A stretch of 64,000 nucleotides of DNA from Perognathus longimembris pacificus (lineage: Eukaryota; Chordata; Mammalia; Rodentia; Heteromyidae). Position 1 is the first letter of the stretch. Each line of letters begins with the position of its first letter. The notes beneath the pieces are model-generated. The model had not been told where the DNA came from, did no database searches, and was given only the letters and a program-made list of their open reading frames with translations. Both the position numbers and the translations under genes were made by a program. The stretch lies in assembly GCF_023159225.1 (NCBI RefSeq), contig NC_063168.1, forward strand, positions 49,369,776-49,433,775. Reading direction: 5' to 3'. Shown one piece after another: positions 1 to 12,303 of the stretch.

Positions 1-1470
1 ACAGACCATCCTTTCCCCTACAGAGGTCCGCTGCCAGGACTGAAGGCCAGTAGGGAATGATCAGATGACTACCACGGAAGGGAGCGGGTGTGTGGGGGCA
101 ATCTGCCACCCAGTTTTATAGTTACGGTCCCTGGCCGGCCAGACTTAATGCTCCTTTTGCCCTGAAGCCAAGCATCCTCCCCCTCCTCCTCCCCCCTCCT
201 TCCTCTCCTCCCTTCGTCTTCTTTCTTCAAGCCCTTTAATTTCCAGTCACCTCCTTTCCCAACTTTGATTTATGGCCACCCAAGGGAAGGCAAAGTTAGA
301 TCTACCCTCTCCCCACCCAAGACTGTTTTCAAATCATCCGACACACTGGCTAAAAGGCTTAGATTCAGAGGCAAATACTACTCAAACCCACACAGTCCCA
401 CATAGACCAACAGACACACAAAGACACACACCTGCACACACACACACACATAGAGACCACAGTGAGGACCTGTGCTTCAGATATACTCACAGGGCCACAC
501 AGCCCTCAGCAGCCCGCCCAACTTTGCCGGCCATTTGAACCTTCTTTTGAGGAAAAACACTGCTCCAAGAAGGTTCCTGACAGGGCTAGCTTTTTTTTTT
601 TTTTCCAAAGTGGCTGGATAAATTGCTTTTGTGCAAAAATAAACACAAGTGAACTGCATTAGCCGAGAGAGTGACACATTAGTTACAGATGCAGGGCCTG
701 TCAGAACGCTGAGGGAACAGCTTTTATTGGGGAAGGGCTGAGAGACTCATAAATAACCGGTTGGCAATCTCGTATAAACATTTGTGCGTTCACATAAACA
801 CCGCCTACCACAAGCGCGGCCTGGCTGCCAGCAGGGCTTGGATGAGCCCTTTCTGCCTGTCCTGGGAGAATAACAGCCAGGCAGGGAGGCGGGGAAGGGT
901 CAGCAGCCCCTTTTCTCCCGTAGCTCTCTTGGACTCGCACTCTGTGCTCGGCGGGGCAGGGAGAGAAAGATCCAACTTCTGAATCCTAAACGTTTGCCAA
1001 AGAAAGAGGGTCAGAGCCCAGTTCCAGTGGGACAACTGGGCCATTTTCTTCTCTCTAGAGAACTCGCTTCCAGCAGGCCGAAGAAGGAGAGAATGGGGTA
1101 TGTCATTGTATTGAGGGCTGGCCTATTACTAAAGCCAAGGGATTTGAAAAGAGCTTGGAAAGCCTCCTCAATGCAACTCCAGTGGTTCCCATCGGAATCG
1201 CTGGCAATGTGGGATGAGGCCAGTTATCCCCCACAGCACCAATGACAAAGGGTACAGAAGGTGGGACCAGTCTTGTCCCACCCCAATGTGCAGGGAGCCA
1301 GGTTTCCTCCCATTGGCTCTTGAGAATGCACTTGCCTGGGGCCCTAGGACTCTGAGTCCAACACTGTAGACCGTACCAGGCTAATCTCACAAGGAAGACA
1401 CGGTGGGCCATTGGGCTGGCCCTGAACCTGTCCTCACTATTTTTCCTCTTGTAGCAACTGCCAACCTCAA
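1..1470. other. Unique intergenic sequence, no gene seen
   Basis: Apart from a short CA run I see no repeat family and no coding pattern. Open frames are short and on both strands. Confidence 0.5.
429..451. repeat. (CA)n microsatellite, impure
   Basis: Short CA run in an A/C-rich stretch. Confidence 0.8.
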
Positions 1471-1478
1471 AAGCATCC

Positions 1479-1715
1479 TAGCCAGGTGCTAGTGGCCCCA
1501 CTGCCTACAATCCTAGTTTCTCAGAAGGCTGAGATCTGAGGATCTTGGTTCAAAGTCAGCCCAAATTCTCAGGGAGACTCTTATCTCCAATCTGTTGGCA
1601 AAAAACCAGAATGGAGAGTGTGGCTCAAGTCGTGAATTGCCAGTTTTGAGCAGCAAAAGTCAAGTGACAGTGAGAGACCCTAAATTCAAGCTCCCACACA
1701 AAACCAAAACCAAAA
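1479..1715 (+). mobile_element. Dimeric SINE, B1-like/Geo type
   Basis: Left half GCCAGGTGCTAGTGGCC...GGCTGAGATCTGAGGATC, right half TGTGGCTCAAGTCG, with an A/C-rich tail. Diverged. Confidence 0.75.
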
Positions 1716-1869
1716 AAGCACTTTATCCTCCCCCTCCTAGTAAACCCACCCTCTGGAAAGGTTCACATGCCTGTACTGCACTGACCTGAGGTCATAGTTA
1801 CAGGTTTATATGGGTTTTATTTGATCCCTTCACCATCTCCCTCACAAATAGGCAAAATAGGAAATGGTA

Positions 1870-1872
<3 letters not shown>

Positions 1873-1912
<40 letters not shown>

Positions 1913-1935
1913 CTCGCTCTCTCGCTCTTTCTCTG
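1873..1935. repeat. (CT)n microsatellite
   Basis: CT repeat with GCTCTC interruptions, adjoining the tail side of an antisense SINE. Confidence 0.93.
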
Positions 1936-2124
1936 CCTGTCCTGGGGCTTGAACTCAGGGCCTGAGCACTGTCCCTGGCTTCTTTTTGCTCAAGGCTAGC
2001 ACTCTACCACTGGAGCCACAGCACCACTTCAGGCTTTTTCTGTTTATGTGGTGCTGAGGAATCGAACCCAGGGCTTTATGCATGCTAGGCAAGCACTCTA
2101 TGGCTAAGCCACATTCCCAGCCCT
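1934..2124 (-). mobile_element. Dimeric SINE, IDL-Geo type
   Basis: Antisense: CCTGGGGCTTGAACTCAGGG, then TGCTCAAGGCTAGCACTC, and GTGGTGCTGAGGAATCGAAC, ending at AGCCACATTCCCAGCCCT. Confidence 0.88.
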
Positions 2125-2326
2125 CAAACTCTTTTTGAATCATCTAATGAGGGGAGAAGAAGGTTGGGATCTTTTTAGAAGAGTATGGAGAGAAAGGAGG
2201 TGGTTGATGGGCCCCAGGGTCTCACACCAATGACCTGCTCCAACATCAGCTCCACCCTCCCACAGTTCAAGGATACTCCATTGGTCACCACTTCCTACCA
2301 TATAAAAGACCAGAATCCTCTCCAGG

Positions 2327-2760
2327 CACTAGTGGCTCACTCCTATAACCCTAGCTACTAGGAGGCTGAGATCTGAGGATCACAATTCAAAACCAGCTCA
2401 AACAGAAGACTATAAGACTTTTGTTGTTATTGTTGTTGTGGGGTTTGAACTTAGGGTCTGGGCACTAAGTTCTTTTGCTCAAGGCTAGCACTCTACCACT
2501 TTGAGCCAGGGCTCCACTTTCAGTTTTTGAGTAGTTAATTGGAGATAAGAGTCTCACAGTAATTTTTCTGCCTGGATTGACTTTGAACCATGATCCTCAG
2601 ATCTCAGCCTCCTGAGTAGCTAGGATTAACAGGTGGCATAAGCCACCTGTGCCCAGCTCCATAAGACTTTTATCTCCAATTAATAACCAAAAAAGGCAAG
2701 AAGTGAAGAGGAAAACAAAAAGCCAAATGAGCATGTAAGGCCCTAAGTTCAAGCCCTACT
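2327..2760 (+). mobile_element. B1-like/Geo SINE split by a younger SINE
   Basis: The left half ends at 2422 and resumes at 2661. The duplicated ATAAGACTTTT marks the later insertion (2423-2660). Confidence 0.8.
2423..2660 (-). mobile_element. B1-like/Geo SINE nested in another SINE
   Basis: Antisense copy with target duplication ATAAGACTTTT at 2412-2422 and 2661-2671, starting with a (GTT)n tail. Confidence 0.88.
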
Positions 2761-2781
2761 GCTGGCTTGCACATGTGTGCA

Positions 2782-2804
2782 GCACACACACACACACACA
2801 CACA
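2782..2804. repeat. (CA)n microsatellite
   Basis: At the tail of the SINE 2327-2760. Confidence 0.9.
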
Positions 2805-2989
2805 GCCAGAATCTTTAGACTGCTTCTCTCTTGTCCATAATACTCCTTCAACTTCACTTCCCTCTCTGCCCCTCACATACCTTATGGTCTAGCCAAATAG
2901 TGTGTTGTGTTACAGTTTTAGGTTCTCCTTTTATTCATCCCTCTCAAGACTTTTCTTTCCACAAGCCCAGATCTAGCCCATCCTTCCTC

Positions 2990-3200
2990 CTAGAGTTTCA
3001 ATTCTCCCTCACTGAACTCTGGGGGCGCTTCGGTGCCTTGTCGATAATGTCCCTTCTTGTTCTGGTTGGTTGTATATCTCTAGAATGTAAGCTCCCAGAT
3101 ACATATCCTTTTACTCTCTTTCAAGGTTCCCTTCCTCTCAGGCCCTTCCTTACCCAAAGCCTAGGGAATGGCATGTATGATGAATGGACAAAGGGAGAGG
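2990..3200 (+). repeat. Possible L2 3' end
   Basis: TCTCTAGAATGTAAGCTCCC and GGAATGGCATGTATGATGAATGG follow the order of the L2 3' end. Strongly diverged. Confidence 0.4.
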
Positions 3201-4202
3201 GGGTGGTATCTGGATTTGTGGTCCCAACCCCAGTAGGATGTGGTGGTGGGATGTGGGGAGAGGGATAGATGGTGGTAGCAATGGAAGACAGCCCACAAAC
3301 CCTTCCCTGGGCAGCCTTTCCCTTTTGGCTTTTGTGCTGAAGCTGAACAGCTCTGCTGTGGAAGAGAAATTAAGATGCCAGGCAGGTACAGCCAAGCACC
3401 ACAGCTCTGTTGAATAAGCTTCTGCCATGTAGGCCTTTTCTTCCAGGAAGAAAATGGAGTGCTTTATGGAGAAACACAAAACCCAGAGCTAGATGGGAAT
3501 ATTTGAAGGCTCTTTGGCCAGGGCATCCCTCAGGAGAGAACACGATGCAGCCATAATTTATTGCATTCAATATTTTCACTTCCAATCTTAGTTTTATAGA
3601 CATTATTTCATAGGCTGCAGCTTAAACACAGATGGAAAAGATTCTAGCTTTGTAATAAGAGATGGTTTATGGTGGGCCCGCCCACTGCTGGGTGTCTGAG
3701 AGTGAATAAATGCACATTACCGGGTTCTTAGGTGGGGCTGGGAGATGCCTTTATTATATGTGTGGACTTTGATCCCACAATTCTACCTTCCTCTTCCCCC
3801 ATGGCCAGGCCCTCCAGATACTCCCAGGGAAGGACGTGACAAATGCCTTGGTAGGCCTGGGGAAGGAAGGACAGGTTAGCCTTTGAAAGGCATTTCTGGC
3901 TCTGACTGGATCAGCCTGTCATTCCTCAGTGTTTCAAAGGGCCTCCATTCAGGGACTTGGGCTTAGACCCCCAATGGGCATAACTGAAAGGAATGGGACA
4001 ATGCAATTAGCTATATGGCTATCATATGTGATTGCACTGCTTTTGGGGCAATGCAGCAAGGGCTGGAGTTGTTAGAGCTTCCAGTGCCTTAATGCTTCTG
4101 AGCTATTCTCTCCCCACACACTATACACAGGGAGTGACCTGTCAATACACAACCTTAAAAGCATGATTGACCTATAGCCTTCAGAACCTGATGCATCAAG
4201 AT

Positions 4203-4237
4203 TGTGTATGCGTGTGTGTGTGTGTGTGTGTGTGCGT
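4203..4237. repeat. (TG)n microsatellite
   Basis: At the tail side of the antisense SINE 4240-4464. Confidence 0.92.
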
Positions 4238-4239
4238 GC

Positions 4240-4464
4240 TGGTCCTGGGACTTGAACTTTGGGCCTGGGAGCTATCTCTAAGCTCCTTTTGCTCAAGCTT
4301 AGCATTACCATTTGAGCCACAGTGACATTTCTGGCTTTTTCTGTAATTAATTGGAGATAAGAGTCTCACAGACTTTCCTGCACTGGCTGGTTTTCAACCA
4401 TAATCCTCAGATCTCAGCCTCCTTAGTAGCTAGCATTACAGACCTGAGACACTGGCACCCAGCG
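4240..4464 (-). mobile_element. B1-like/Geo SINE
   Basis: GGTCCTGGGACTTGAACTTT through CCTCAGATCTCAGCCTCC; its tail side is a (TG)n repeat at 4203-4237. Confidence 0.82.
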
Positions 4465-4984
4465 TGCACCAAGGTTTCTTGAGCCAATTTCCTTTAGGTC
4501 AGGGAGAAAGAGAGCATGGGATGGCAGAAACAGGGCTGGGGATATGGAGGCGGGGGGGGGGGGAGAAAGGAGGGTGAAGAAAGCCTTGCCAAGACCAGAG
4601 CTAGGCGTTGAACCCCACCAGAAATGCCCACCCATCAGGAGTATCTTAGCCCATGTTCCTGTGGCCCACACACTTCTGCAGACTCCCAGGGCCCAGAGAG
4701 GATGCCAACTTCACTGCTGGAGGGCAGTAGGCCTAGTGGAGCCTGGGCAAGCAGCCTCTAAGACATGCCTTAGCAACCCTCCTTTTACTCCTCTGGGGTT
4801 CATTTCCAGCAGACTCTAAGGAGTGGGTGTCAGGAAACACTGGGATTTCCAGTGGATAGGGGGTGGGGAAGAAGGAGCTGCAGATCCTGCAGAATGGGTA
4901 GGGCAGTAGTAAGTGAATGGAGGGAGGGGATAGTTAGGGAGGAGACCCCAGTTTTGGAGGAACTTCAGTGTGAACTGTGCTGTC

Positions 4985-5340
4985 TACAAGACAGATCTCC
5001 AACCATAAAGGCCTGTCAGCCACTTGGGTAGAATATCATGGCAGCTGGAGCATGTGGCTGAGAGAGGCTCCTCAGCCCATGGTAGACAAGGAGAGATTAG
5101 AGAAAGAACTAGAGACCAGGTATAACCTTCAAAGACATGTCCCCAGTGACTAATTTCCTCCAGCAAAGTCCTGAATCTGGAAGTTTCCACCATCTCCCAA
5201 AACAGCACCACCATAGAGCTAACTGCCAAAGACCAAGTGTTCAACACATAAGGGCAGCATTTCATATTCAAACCAGAACAGCCAGGAATCTGCTTCAGGC
5301 TTCAGATGGCTTCAGGAAGATAGTGCACACCATCTGAGCT
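4985..5340 (+). repeat. Old rodent LTR-like interspersed repeat
   Basis: Contains GTCCCCAGTGACTAATTTCC, AAGTTTCCACCATCTCCC and CAAGTGTTCAACACAT, phrases I recognise from a widespread rodent interspersed repeat whose name I cannot give with confidence. A related copy is at 44410-44800. Confidence 0.4.
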
Positions 5341-5930
5341 GTTGAAGAAATCTGCCCCAGGGGCCAGACCCAGTAGTCTATGAAAGCTACATTGCAGGAA
5401 AGGTTAGAACCAAGGTGTGAAGGACATGCTGTTGTCTGACTTGTGGGTGATTGCTTGAGGGAATCACAGCTCCCTATTCTAGGGCTCCTGGTGGGCCATC
5501 TGTCAATCACAGGGCTCCCCAAACCCTACCCCTACAAACAAGTTTGAACCCTGGATCTTTGCCCTTGACTTTCCAGTTGTGAAAGACAATATTCACTGTC
5601 TACCAGTCTATTTATCTGTCTCAATACTGAGCTTTGAACTTTCACTTCTACCCCTTGAGCTACAAGTCCAGCTACACTGCCAGTATTCCCTTTTTTGCTC
5701 AAACCTGTTTCAACTTATCTTCTGCTACTTGTAGCTGAAAATGATCCAGCGACTACACCAAGCTAATAGCTAAGGATGAAATATGCTAAGCACTGAATCA
5801 GAGTGAGAATGAGGCCATTGACCGCTCCAACTGACGTGCAGAGACCACTACAGGACAACCAGGAGCACTGCCCTTAGTCGTAGGCAAGAGAGGCCCCTGC
5901 TGTGTCCCACACTTGGAAGGGCACACATCC

Positions 5931-5932
<2 letters not shown>

Positions 5933-5979
<47 letters not shown>
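5933..5979. repeat. (CA)n microsatellite
   Basis: Pure run; no SINE recognised beside it. Confidence 0.95.
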
Positions 5980-5982
<3 letters not shown>

Positions 5983-6630
5983 AAAAGAAGACTGCATCTA
6001 AATGTCATGCAAACCTGTGGGCTATGTGCTATTTGCACATAGAGGTGAACACTAAGGGAGGACTGAATAGTAGAAGCACATAGATAAGAGAAAAAAACAA
6101 ACAGATTATCAAGTTCTTTCTCATAACTGGTGAGAATACAGGAGTATTTCACACTAGTAGCCAGCAGGCAAGTCCCTGCTTCTCTTTGGGGTTTCAAAGG
6201 TACTTACACATTAGCACAGGATTTGCTGCAATTGCACATGGCAAGCGAGAAACATTTTCCAGGATAAATAATACATAATTCTCTTATAATTGCACATATG
6301 TACACTAAGATGTAAATCCCTGAGCCCGAAATCAATCTTTAGATTGGCAATTCATCCAACTTGAAACAATGTGGCAACTGTGCACCATTTCTTTTTACAA
6401 AAATGTTGACCAGTACTGAAAATCATTTTCCCTTACTCCACCTTTTGACTTGTATAAACATTTTAAACATTTTATGCATATGTCAGTGGCAATATTCATG
6501 CTGTATAGAATCAGTGTCTAAGCTGACATGCTAATGTATTCAATAAAAGGACTTAAAGTAAAAAAAAAAAAAAGTTGAGCAAGATGTAGCTCATTAAAAA
6601 TTCCAAGACACAAACTAAAATTTAGCTTTT

Positions 6631-6848
6631 CAGCCAGGTTCACGCCTGTAATCCTAGCTACTCAAGAGGCTGAGATCTGAGGATCAGAGTTTGAAGCCAA
6701 TCTAGACAGGAAAGTCTGTGAGACTCCTATCTCCAATCTGGCCTCAAATGCCAGAAATAGAACTGTGGCCCAAGTGGTTGACTCAAGTGGCCTTGAGTGG
6801 GAAAAGCTAAGGGACAGTGCCTAGGCCCTGAGTTCAAGCCCCAGAATC
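6631..6848 (+). mobile_element. B1-like/Geo SINE
   Basis: GCCTGTAATCCTAGCTACTC, GGCTGAGATCTGAGGATC, then a modified right monomer ending GAGTTCAAGCCCCAG. Confidence 0.85.
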
Positions 6849-6931
6849 AGCGTGCCTGCTCACATACACATGCTTGTGCACAGGCACACACACACAAAAA
6901 AAACTTCAGTTTCTTTTTTCTTTTTCTTTTC

Positions 6932-7138
6932 TTTTTTTTTTTTTTTGGCCAGTCCTGGGCTGTGAACTCAGGGCCTGAGCACTGTCCCTTGCTTCTTTTT
7001 GCTCAAGGCTAGCACCCTGCCACTTGAGCCACAGCACCACTTCTGGCCATTTTCTGTATATGTGGTGTTGAGGAATCGAACCCAGGGCCTCATGTATATG
7101 AGGCAAGCACTCTTGCCACTAGGCCATATTCCCAGCCC
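6932..7138 (-). mobile_element. IDL-Geo SINE
   Basis: Antisense with T-rich tail. The target duplication AAAACTTCAGTTTCTT flanks it (near 6901 and 7140). Confidence 0.92.
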
Positions 7139-7423
7139 CTAAAACTTCAGTTTCTTAAATATTTTATTTAAACTTCTAAATGCACTAGATAAAAAGTATC
7201 AATTACACTATTAGTTATAGTCATCTTTTGATTTTTTAACATATAATTTTGAGGATTTAAGAGAAAAATAACAAATTTATATAAGACATAATTTTCAGTT
7301 ATGATCTTTTACAGTTTACCTAGCACTTGAAAATTAAAACAGGTATAATTTTCATGCCATTTAATCTATTGCTGCCTAACAAACCCCAAAACTTAGTGGT
7401 TTAAAATAAATATTTTTTTGTGT

Positions 7424-7645
7424 GTGTGCTAGTACTTGGCCTTGAATTCTGGACCAGTAACTTAGCTTTTTTTTGCTCAAGGGTGGTGCTCTACCACTTG
7501 AGTACAACTTCACTTCTGGCTTTTTGCTGGTTAATAGGACATAAGAGTCTCTCAGATTTGTCTGCCAGTCTGAATTCAAACCATGATCCTTAGATCTCAG
7601 CTTCCTGAGTAGCTAGGATTACAGGCATGAGCCACTGTGCTTGGA
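7424..7645 (-). mobile_element. B1-like/Geo SINE
   Basis: Antisense copy, ending TAGCTAGGATTACAGGCATG AGCCACTG; diverged right monomer. Confidence 0.82.
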
Positions 7646-7808
7646 AAAATGAATTATTTTTATCTTTCCCTGTCCCCTGAGTTGACTTGGCTTGTTGAAG
7701 ACTGTGATGAGAGGTGGATGGTTGGGGTGAAGGATAATATCACATAGTTATGGCAAAAATGACAGCAGAGTCTAGATCTAAAAGCAGGTTCCAACCCAAG
7801 ATGACAGC

Positions 7809-7812
<4 letters not shown>

Positions 7813-7864
<52 letters not shown>
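7813..7864. repeat. (CA)n microsatellite
   Basis: Pure run of about 26 units. Confidence 0.95.
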
Positions 7865-7924
7865 TGTGCCTCTGCTGGGATGGCTAAAAGAAGTAGAATC
7901 TGGCTAAACTTATTGTTTGCCACA

Positions 7925-8740
7925 TGTGGCCTTGCTTTTGGCTAGCCTGGCTTCCTCCCAGTGTGGCAGCCACAGAAGAATGAAACTTGTAACACAATGG
8001 CTGGCTTAGCCCAGAGTGAGCACTCTAAGAGATCTAGGGAGAAGGAAGAAGTTTCCTACAACCTGGACTCATAATTTCAGCAACATCACTGACACTACAG
8101 CCCAATTTTAAAGGAAGGAACTATGTAAGGTGACGACTGTCAGAAAGTGCGGTTCACTCTCTTCTGGAGACCAGCTATCAAGAGATCTAGTCATACTTCT
8201 AATGTGTGACACACACTCACCTCCCAGGACCCCCAAGGTCGCAGCCATTAAGTGATCAGGCTCAGGCTCCAAACCCAGGACTTCAACATCTAAATGGATC
8301 CAGATGTGGATGAGAGCACTTAGGTGTGGTTCCTAGATGATGGTTTCTTGTGACTGGAAGATCTGTGAACCAAGGGAAAATTGATCTTCTGCCACATTCA
8401 ACACTCAACCAGGAAGCAGACACAAAATTACTGCAATGGGTACTCTACAAAGAGGAGAAAAAAATTGCACAGGAAAATTCTGAAATCAATCCAGGCATGT
8501 ACCACCAGTTCCATGAGGACCGACCCTTCTCTCTAGAAAGGGCTGTCCCTGGCTTCAGAGTCTTAATTGCCATTCTTTTCTCCTAAGACATGGCCAGTGT
8601 TAGCAGCCAATTACCTGCCAGCTCTGAGGAAAGAGAGAGCCCTGCTCTGGACCACATGTCTTTCAATCTAACAATACAATTATTTCAACCTCTTTGTGGG
8701 CTGTTGTTGTTGTGACAAAGGCAATGTACAGAGAGGTCAG
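7925..8740. other. Unique intergenic sequence, no gene seen
   Basis: A 78-codon frame at 8350-8586 has no match I recognise and lacks supporting signals. Confidence 0.45.
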
Positions 8741-8745
8741 GTAAA

Positions 8746-8954
8746 GGGCTGGGAATATGGCCTAGTGGCAAGAGTGCTTGCCTCCTACACATGAAGCTCT
8801 CGGTTCAATTCCCCAGCACCACATATATGGAAAACGGCCAGAAGGGCGCTGTGGCTCAGGTGGCAGAGTGCTAGCCTTGAGCGGGTAGAAGCCAGGGACA
8901 GTGCTCAGGCCCTGAGTCCAAGGCCCAGGACTGGCCAAAAAAAAAAAAAAAAAG
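8746..8954 (+). mobile_element. IDL-Geo SINE
   Basis: Near-consensus copy with A tail. Target duplication AGAGAGGTCAGGTA on both sides. Confidence 0.93.
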
Positions 8955-8959
8955 AGAGG

Positions 8960-11130
8960 TCAGGTAGTACACTTCTTTCTGGACAATGTCATCCCTTCCC
9001 TCGCTCGCTCTCTCTCTTTGTGGGTTTTTTTTAATATGTCAAAATAGAACTTCCTCCCTTAAACAAAACTCCTATCTCCATTTGTGGCCTTTCTCTGACA
9101 CCTCTACAGGTGAGGTATTACAGGCTTCTTAGAAGCTGGTTTTGTCTAGCAGAGAAGACTTAAGAGGTACACTGTCTACCCACAGGGTTTACAAGACATG
9201 CCCATCTTTTTGCCCTAGCCATTGACAAAGGGTTTTATAGCCACGCCCTTGGCTTCCCCTGCACCTGACACCGCAAGTTTACTGGCAGTACCTGGGAATT
9301 TTCCCTTGCCCTGAAGCCATTTCTTACACTGAGAACCTTTTACTGGAAATGTCCAGGCCTCCTCGTAGTTCCTCAATTCTCTTCCCAAACAAACAGTTCC
9401 TTCTTTAGGTCTATCCTTTCCTGTCTTATTAGAGACAGCTGGAAGAAGCATGTTCAGCCTTCTTCCTGGAAATCGCCTTTGCCAGAGCCACGGGTTCATT
9501 CAGGAGCCTGTCTTTCACATCCCTGAAGGAGAGGGTCTCCCTTCATTGTTTTGAGGGTCTCAATGTTGCCAGTGATCTCAGGCCTCCTTTCTCTAGAATT
9601 CAATGAGTCTCCTCGCTGTGCTTCAGGGACTTTAATAGCTTTCTCTGAAGAGTTCGCCAGTTTTCACCCTCCACTACCCCAAAGTAAAGGCAGCAGATCT
9701 TAGGTTTTTCACCCAACATACCACTTGGAGCACTGAGCCTCCAAACAGCCCCAGTGAACTAGAGCTTCTGGTAGGCAAACCTTGCGCAGTCCTTCTACAG
9801 GGAGTCTGCGCTGGCCCGTGGACCCCTGCTGACAGATGGGATTCCCTGCAAGTACACTGTGCAAGGCTCCAATGTGCTCTTTGTGATACATGGCAGCTTC
9901 CTCCTTCTCCCTTCTACAACAGTCCCTTCTGGGAGTCCTGAGCACCTTGTTGGAAGCCTAGCTGTCCCACTGCAGAGAGTAGAGTGGCTCTCCTTGCTGT
10001 GAGAGGGGCCCAGAGCCTGCATGGAGAGAAGGGGAGGATCAGCACTCCACCTCAGTCCAGCCTCCTGATGAGTCAGTCCTGCCTGTCCATCACTCAACCA
10101 CAGCTGCAGGAGAATCTCCATGCAAGCACAGCAGAGACATCAGGCACGGCCCCTCAGCTGTACAACCAGGAGACACAGTAAAGTAGTGGCTCCACACGTT
10201 GAATCACTAAGTTGTTGTTTTGGGGTTGTTTGTTTGTTTGTTTTTTTTGGGGGGGGTAGTTTGCTATGCCTCAATGGATACCTGAGACAACTCCAAAAGC
10301 AGTTTCATTTTTAATCCTTCCCCTGGCTAGCACACAAGTTATTAAGTTCTCAATTATAGAAATCTGATTTCTAATTTTGCTGAGATTGAGGGATGAATGC
10401 TAATTTGAGAGAATGCATTGATGCCCATGTATGAATTAGGCTTTTTATTGTTTTTCTCACCCAAACCTCATCAGCTCATCAATGGAATCCCTGATGTGCT
10501 AAATTATAATGAAATTTAGCTGTATTCCATATTTTGCATACTTCTATTAGTGTAAAAATTCATAATTTCATATATTTTAGCATTTTGAAGAGTAATCTAT
10601 CAGGGTTGAAGGATGGAGGAGGATCTTTTATTCAAGTTGGTTAGCTCGATTTAGAACTTGCAATTATTGAGCTACACTGCCTAAGAATGGCCTCCCTTCC
10701 TCCTCTTCTCCAGGGCTAAATCTCATGAATTAGAACTCATGGCCTGCATAGTTAAAGGACTAAAGAAGCCAGAAGAGAACATAGGTACTTACCAGAGCCA
10801 GAGGAACATTCAGAAACCAGAGGAGACCAGAGAGGGCACAGCCAGCCATTGCTCCACCAGCCAAAATCGAAATGGTTGGGCTGGCTGGGAACCAAGTGCA
10901 GGAACCCAATGGAGGGAGGCCCCCTTCCAGAGCCACCTCTAAGCCTGGCGTGGCCTGGAGCACACCAGGTCTCCCCAAGTCTCCAAGCCTGGCCAGTGCT
11001 GCTGCTAACTAGGCTGAGACACACCCAGACCAAACCCAGGTGGGACTTGAGCTCTGTGCTTTGTGCATGCATTTGTCTTGACAGTCTGGACTGGGTTTCC
11101 ATTCTGCATTCCCACCTTCTAAGAATTAGT
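8960..11130. other. Unique or anciently repetitive sequence, no gene seen
   Basis: Only a TTTG/G-rich run at about 10216-10259 stands out. Frames of about 90-127 codons on both strands look like chance. Confidence 0.45.
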
Positions 11131-11135
11131 CCCAA

Positions 11136-11375
11136 TGCCAGGTGCCAGTGGCTTGTGCCTGTAATCTTAGCTACTTAAAAGGCTGAGATCTGAAGAATGC
11201 AGTTCAAATCCAGCCCAGGCAAGAAAATTCATCAGGCTCTTAGCTCCACTTAATGACCAGAAAGCCAGAAATAAAACTGAGGAAAACTGAGGTTTAAGTG
11301 GTAGCACAACAGCCTTGAGAAAAAAAAAAAAAAAAAAAGCTCAGGGACAGCCTCCAGGCCCTGAGATCAAGTCCT

Positions 11376-11378
<3 letters not shown>
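11136..11378 (+). mobile_element. B1-like/Geo SINE with CA tail
   Basis: Complete dimer with an internal A run; the tail GTCCTAGTAC leads straight into (AC)n at 11379. Confidence 0.85.

Positions 11379-11427
<49 letters not shown>
11379..11427. repeat. (CA)n microsatellite
   Basis: Directly continues the tail of the SINE 11136-11378. Confidence 0.95.
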
Positions 11428-11769
11428 AACCACAAAACCTGATTTCTTTTTCTTAATAGAACTGAGGTAAAAGTATCTGATGATGCTATAATAAATGGGG
11501 AGGAGGAGAAAGGGAATGGTAGTTGAGGAAAGAAGGTGGCAGCCGCATTGCTCTTCAGAGACCAGAAAAGCCCAGGAGGTCACATGTGTGTCAGCCCCAG
11601 GTGAGAGGTTGGGGACCCCAACACAGGTTCGTCTTCCATCCTGTGAGGCCACTGTACGTGAGATCCTCAGACTCTTAGTCAGGTGCACAGTGGGGATGAA
11701 TCCAGGGTCTGCTTGGGCTAACCAGGGGCCTCGGGGTACCTGGCCTCCTTTTGTACCTGGGTTTCCTAA

Positions 11770-12303
11770 TGGATAACATGAGGACGCTGCATATTTTCTC
11801 TCATTTGTGGAAGCAAGGGCTAAAATATATAACTGGACATGATAATCTGCACAGGACTGTAGGTGTTCTCACACCAGCACACTAAAGGAGGAAACCCCTA
11901 GGGGAGGAACACAAAGGTGTAACTCCTCTGAACATTTAAAATACTATTTATCAAAACAAACTCCAGGAAATGGATACATGGTTTTTGTTGTTGATGTTGT
12001 TGTTGCTGCTGGTGGTAGTAGTGGTGGTGTTTATTTTTGCTTTGGTTGGGGGCAGATCAAGGGGGAGTGCAGAAAGGGAGGGAAGAAGGGTGAACAAGTG
12101 CAATTGTGCTATTCAGTATACACTGCGTGGAAAATGGCTTATGCAACTTGTGGGCAGGGATGGGAGCAGGAAACTGGGGGGAAGTGAAGGAAGGGATGAC
12201 ATTGTCCAAAAAATAAATAAACCAAAAAGAAATGTATCTGACTTATGAAACGGTAACTTCTCTGTACAATGCTTTAATAATAGCAATAAAATTATTTCTT
12301 TTA
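11770..12303 (+). mobile_element. L1 3' UTR end
   Basis: Shares sequence with 39990-40372: GAGGAACACAAAGG, CCAGGAAATGGA, a GAAGGATGAACAA-like block, and an end in AATAATAGCAATAAAAT. It contains an impure GTT/GGT-rich run. No coding part is present. Confidence 0.65.

Noticed and set aside
5874..6197. Frames with Cys-Val or His-Thr runs (here and at 7660, 11374, 54045 and other CA repeats)
   Set aside because: Translated CA/TG microsatellites, not proteins.
8350..8586. 78-codon frame with a faintly transposase-like LLQWVLYKEEKK
   Set aside because: Similarity to pogo/Tigger-type proteins is too weak to claim and no terminal inverted repeats are seen.
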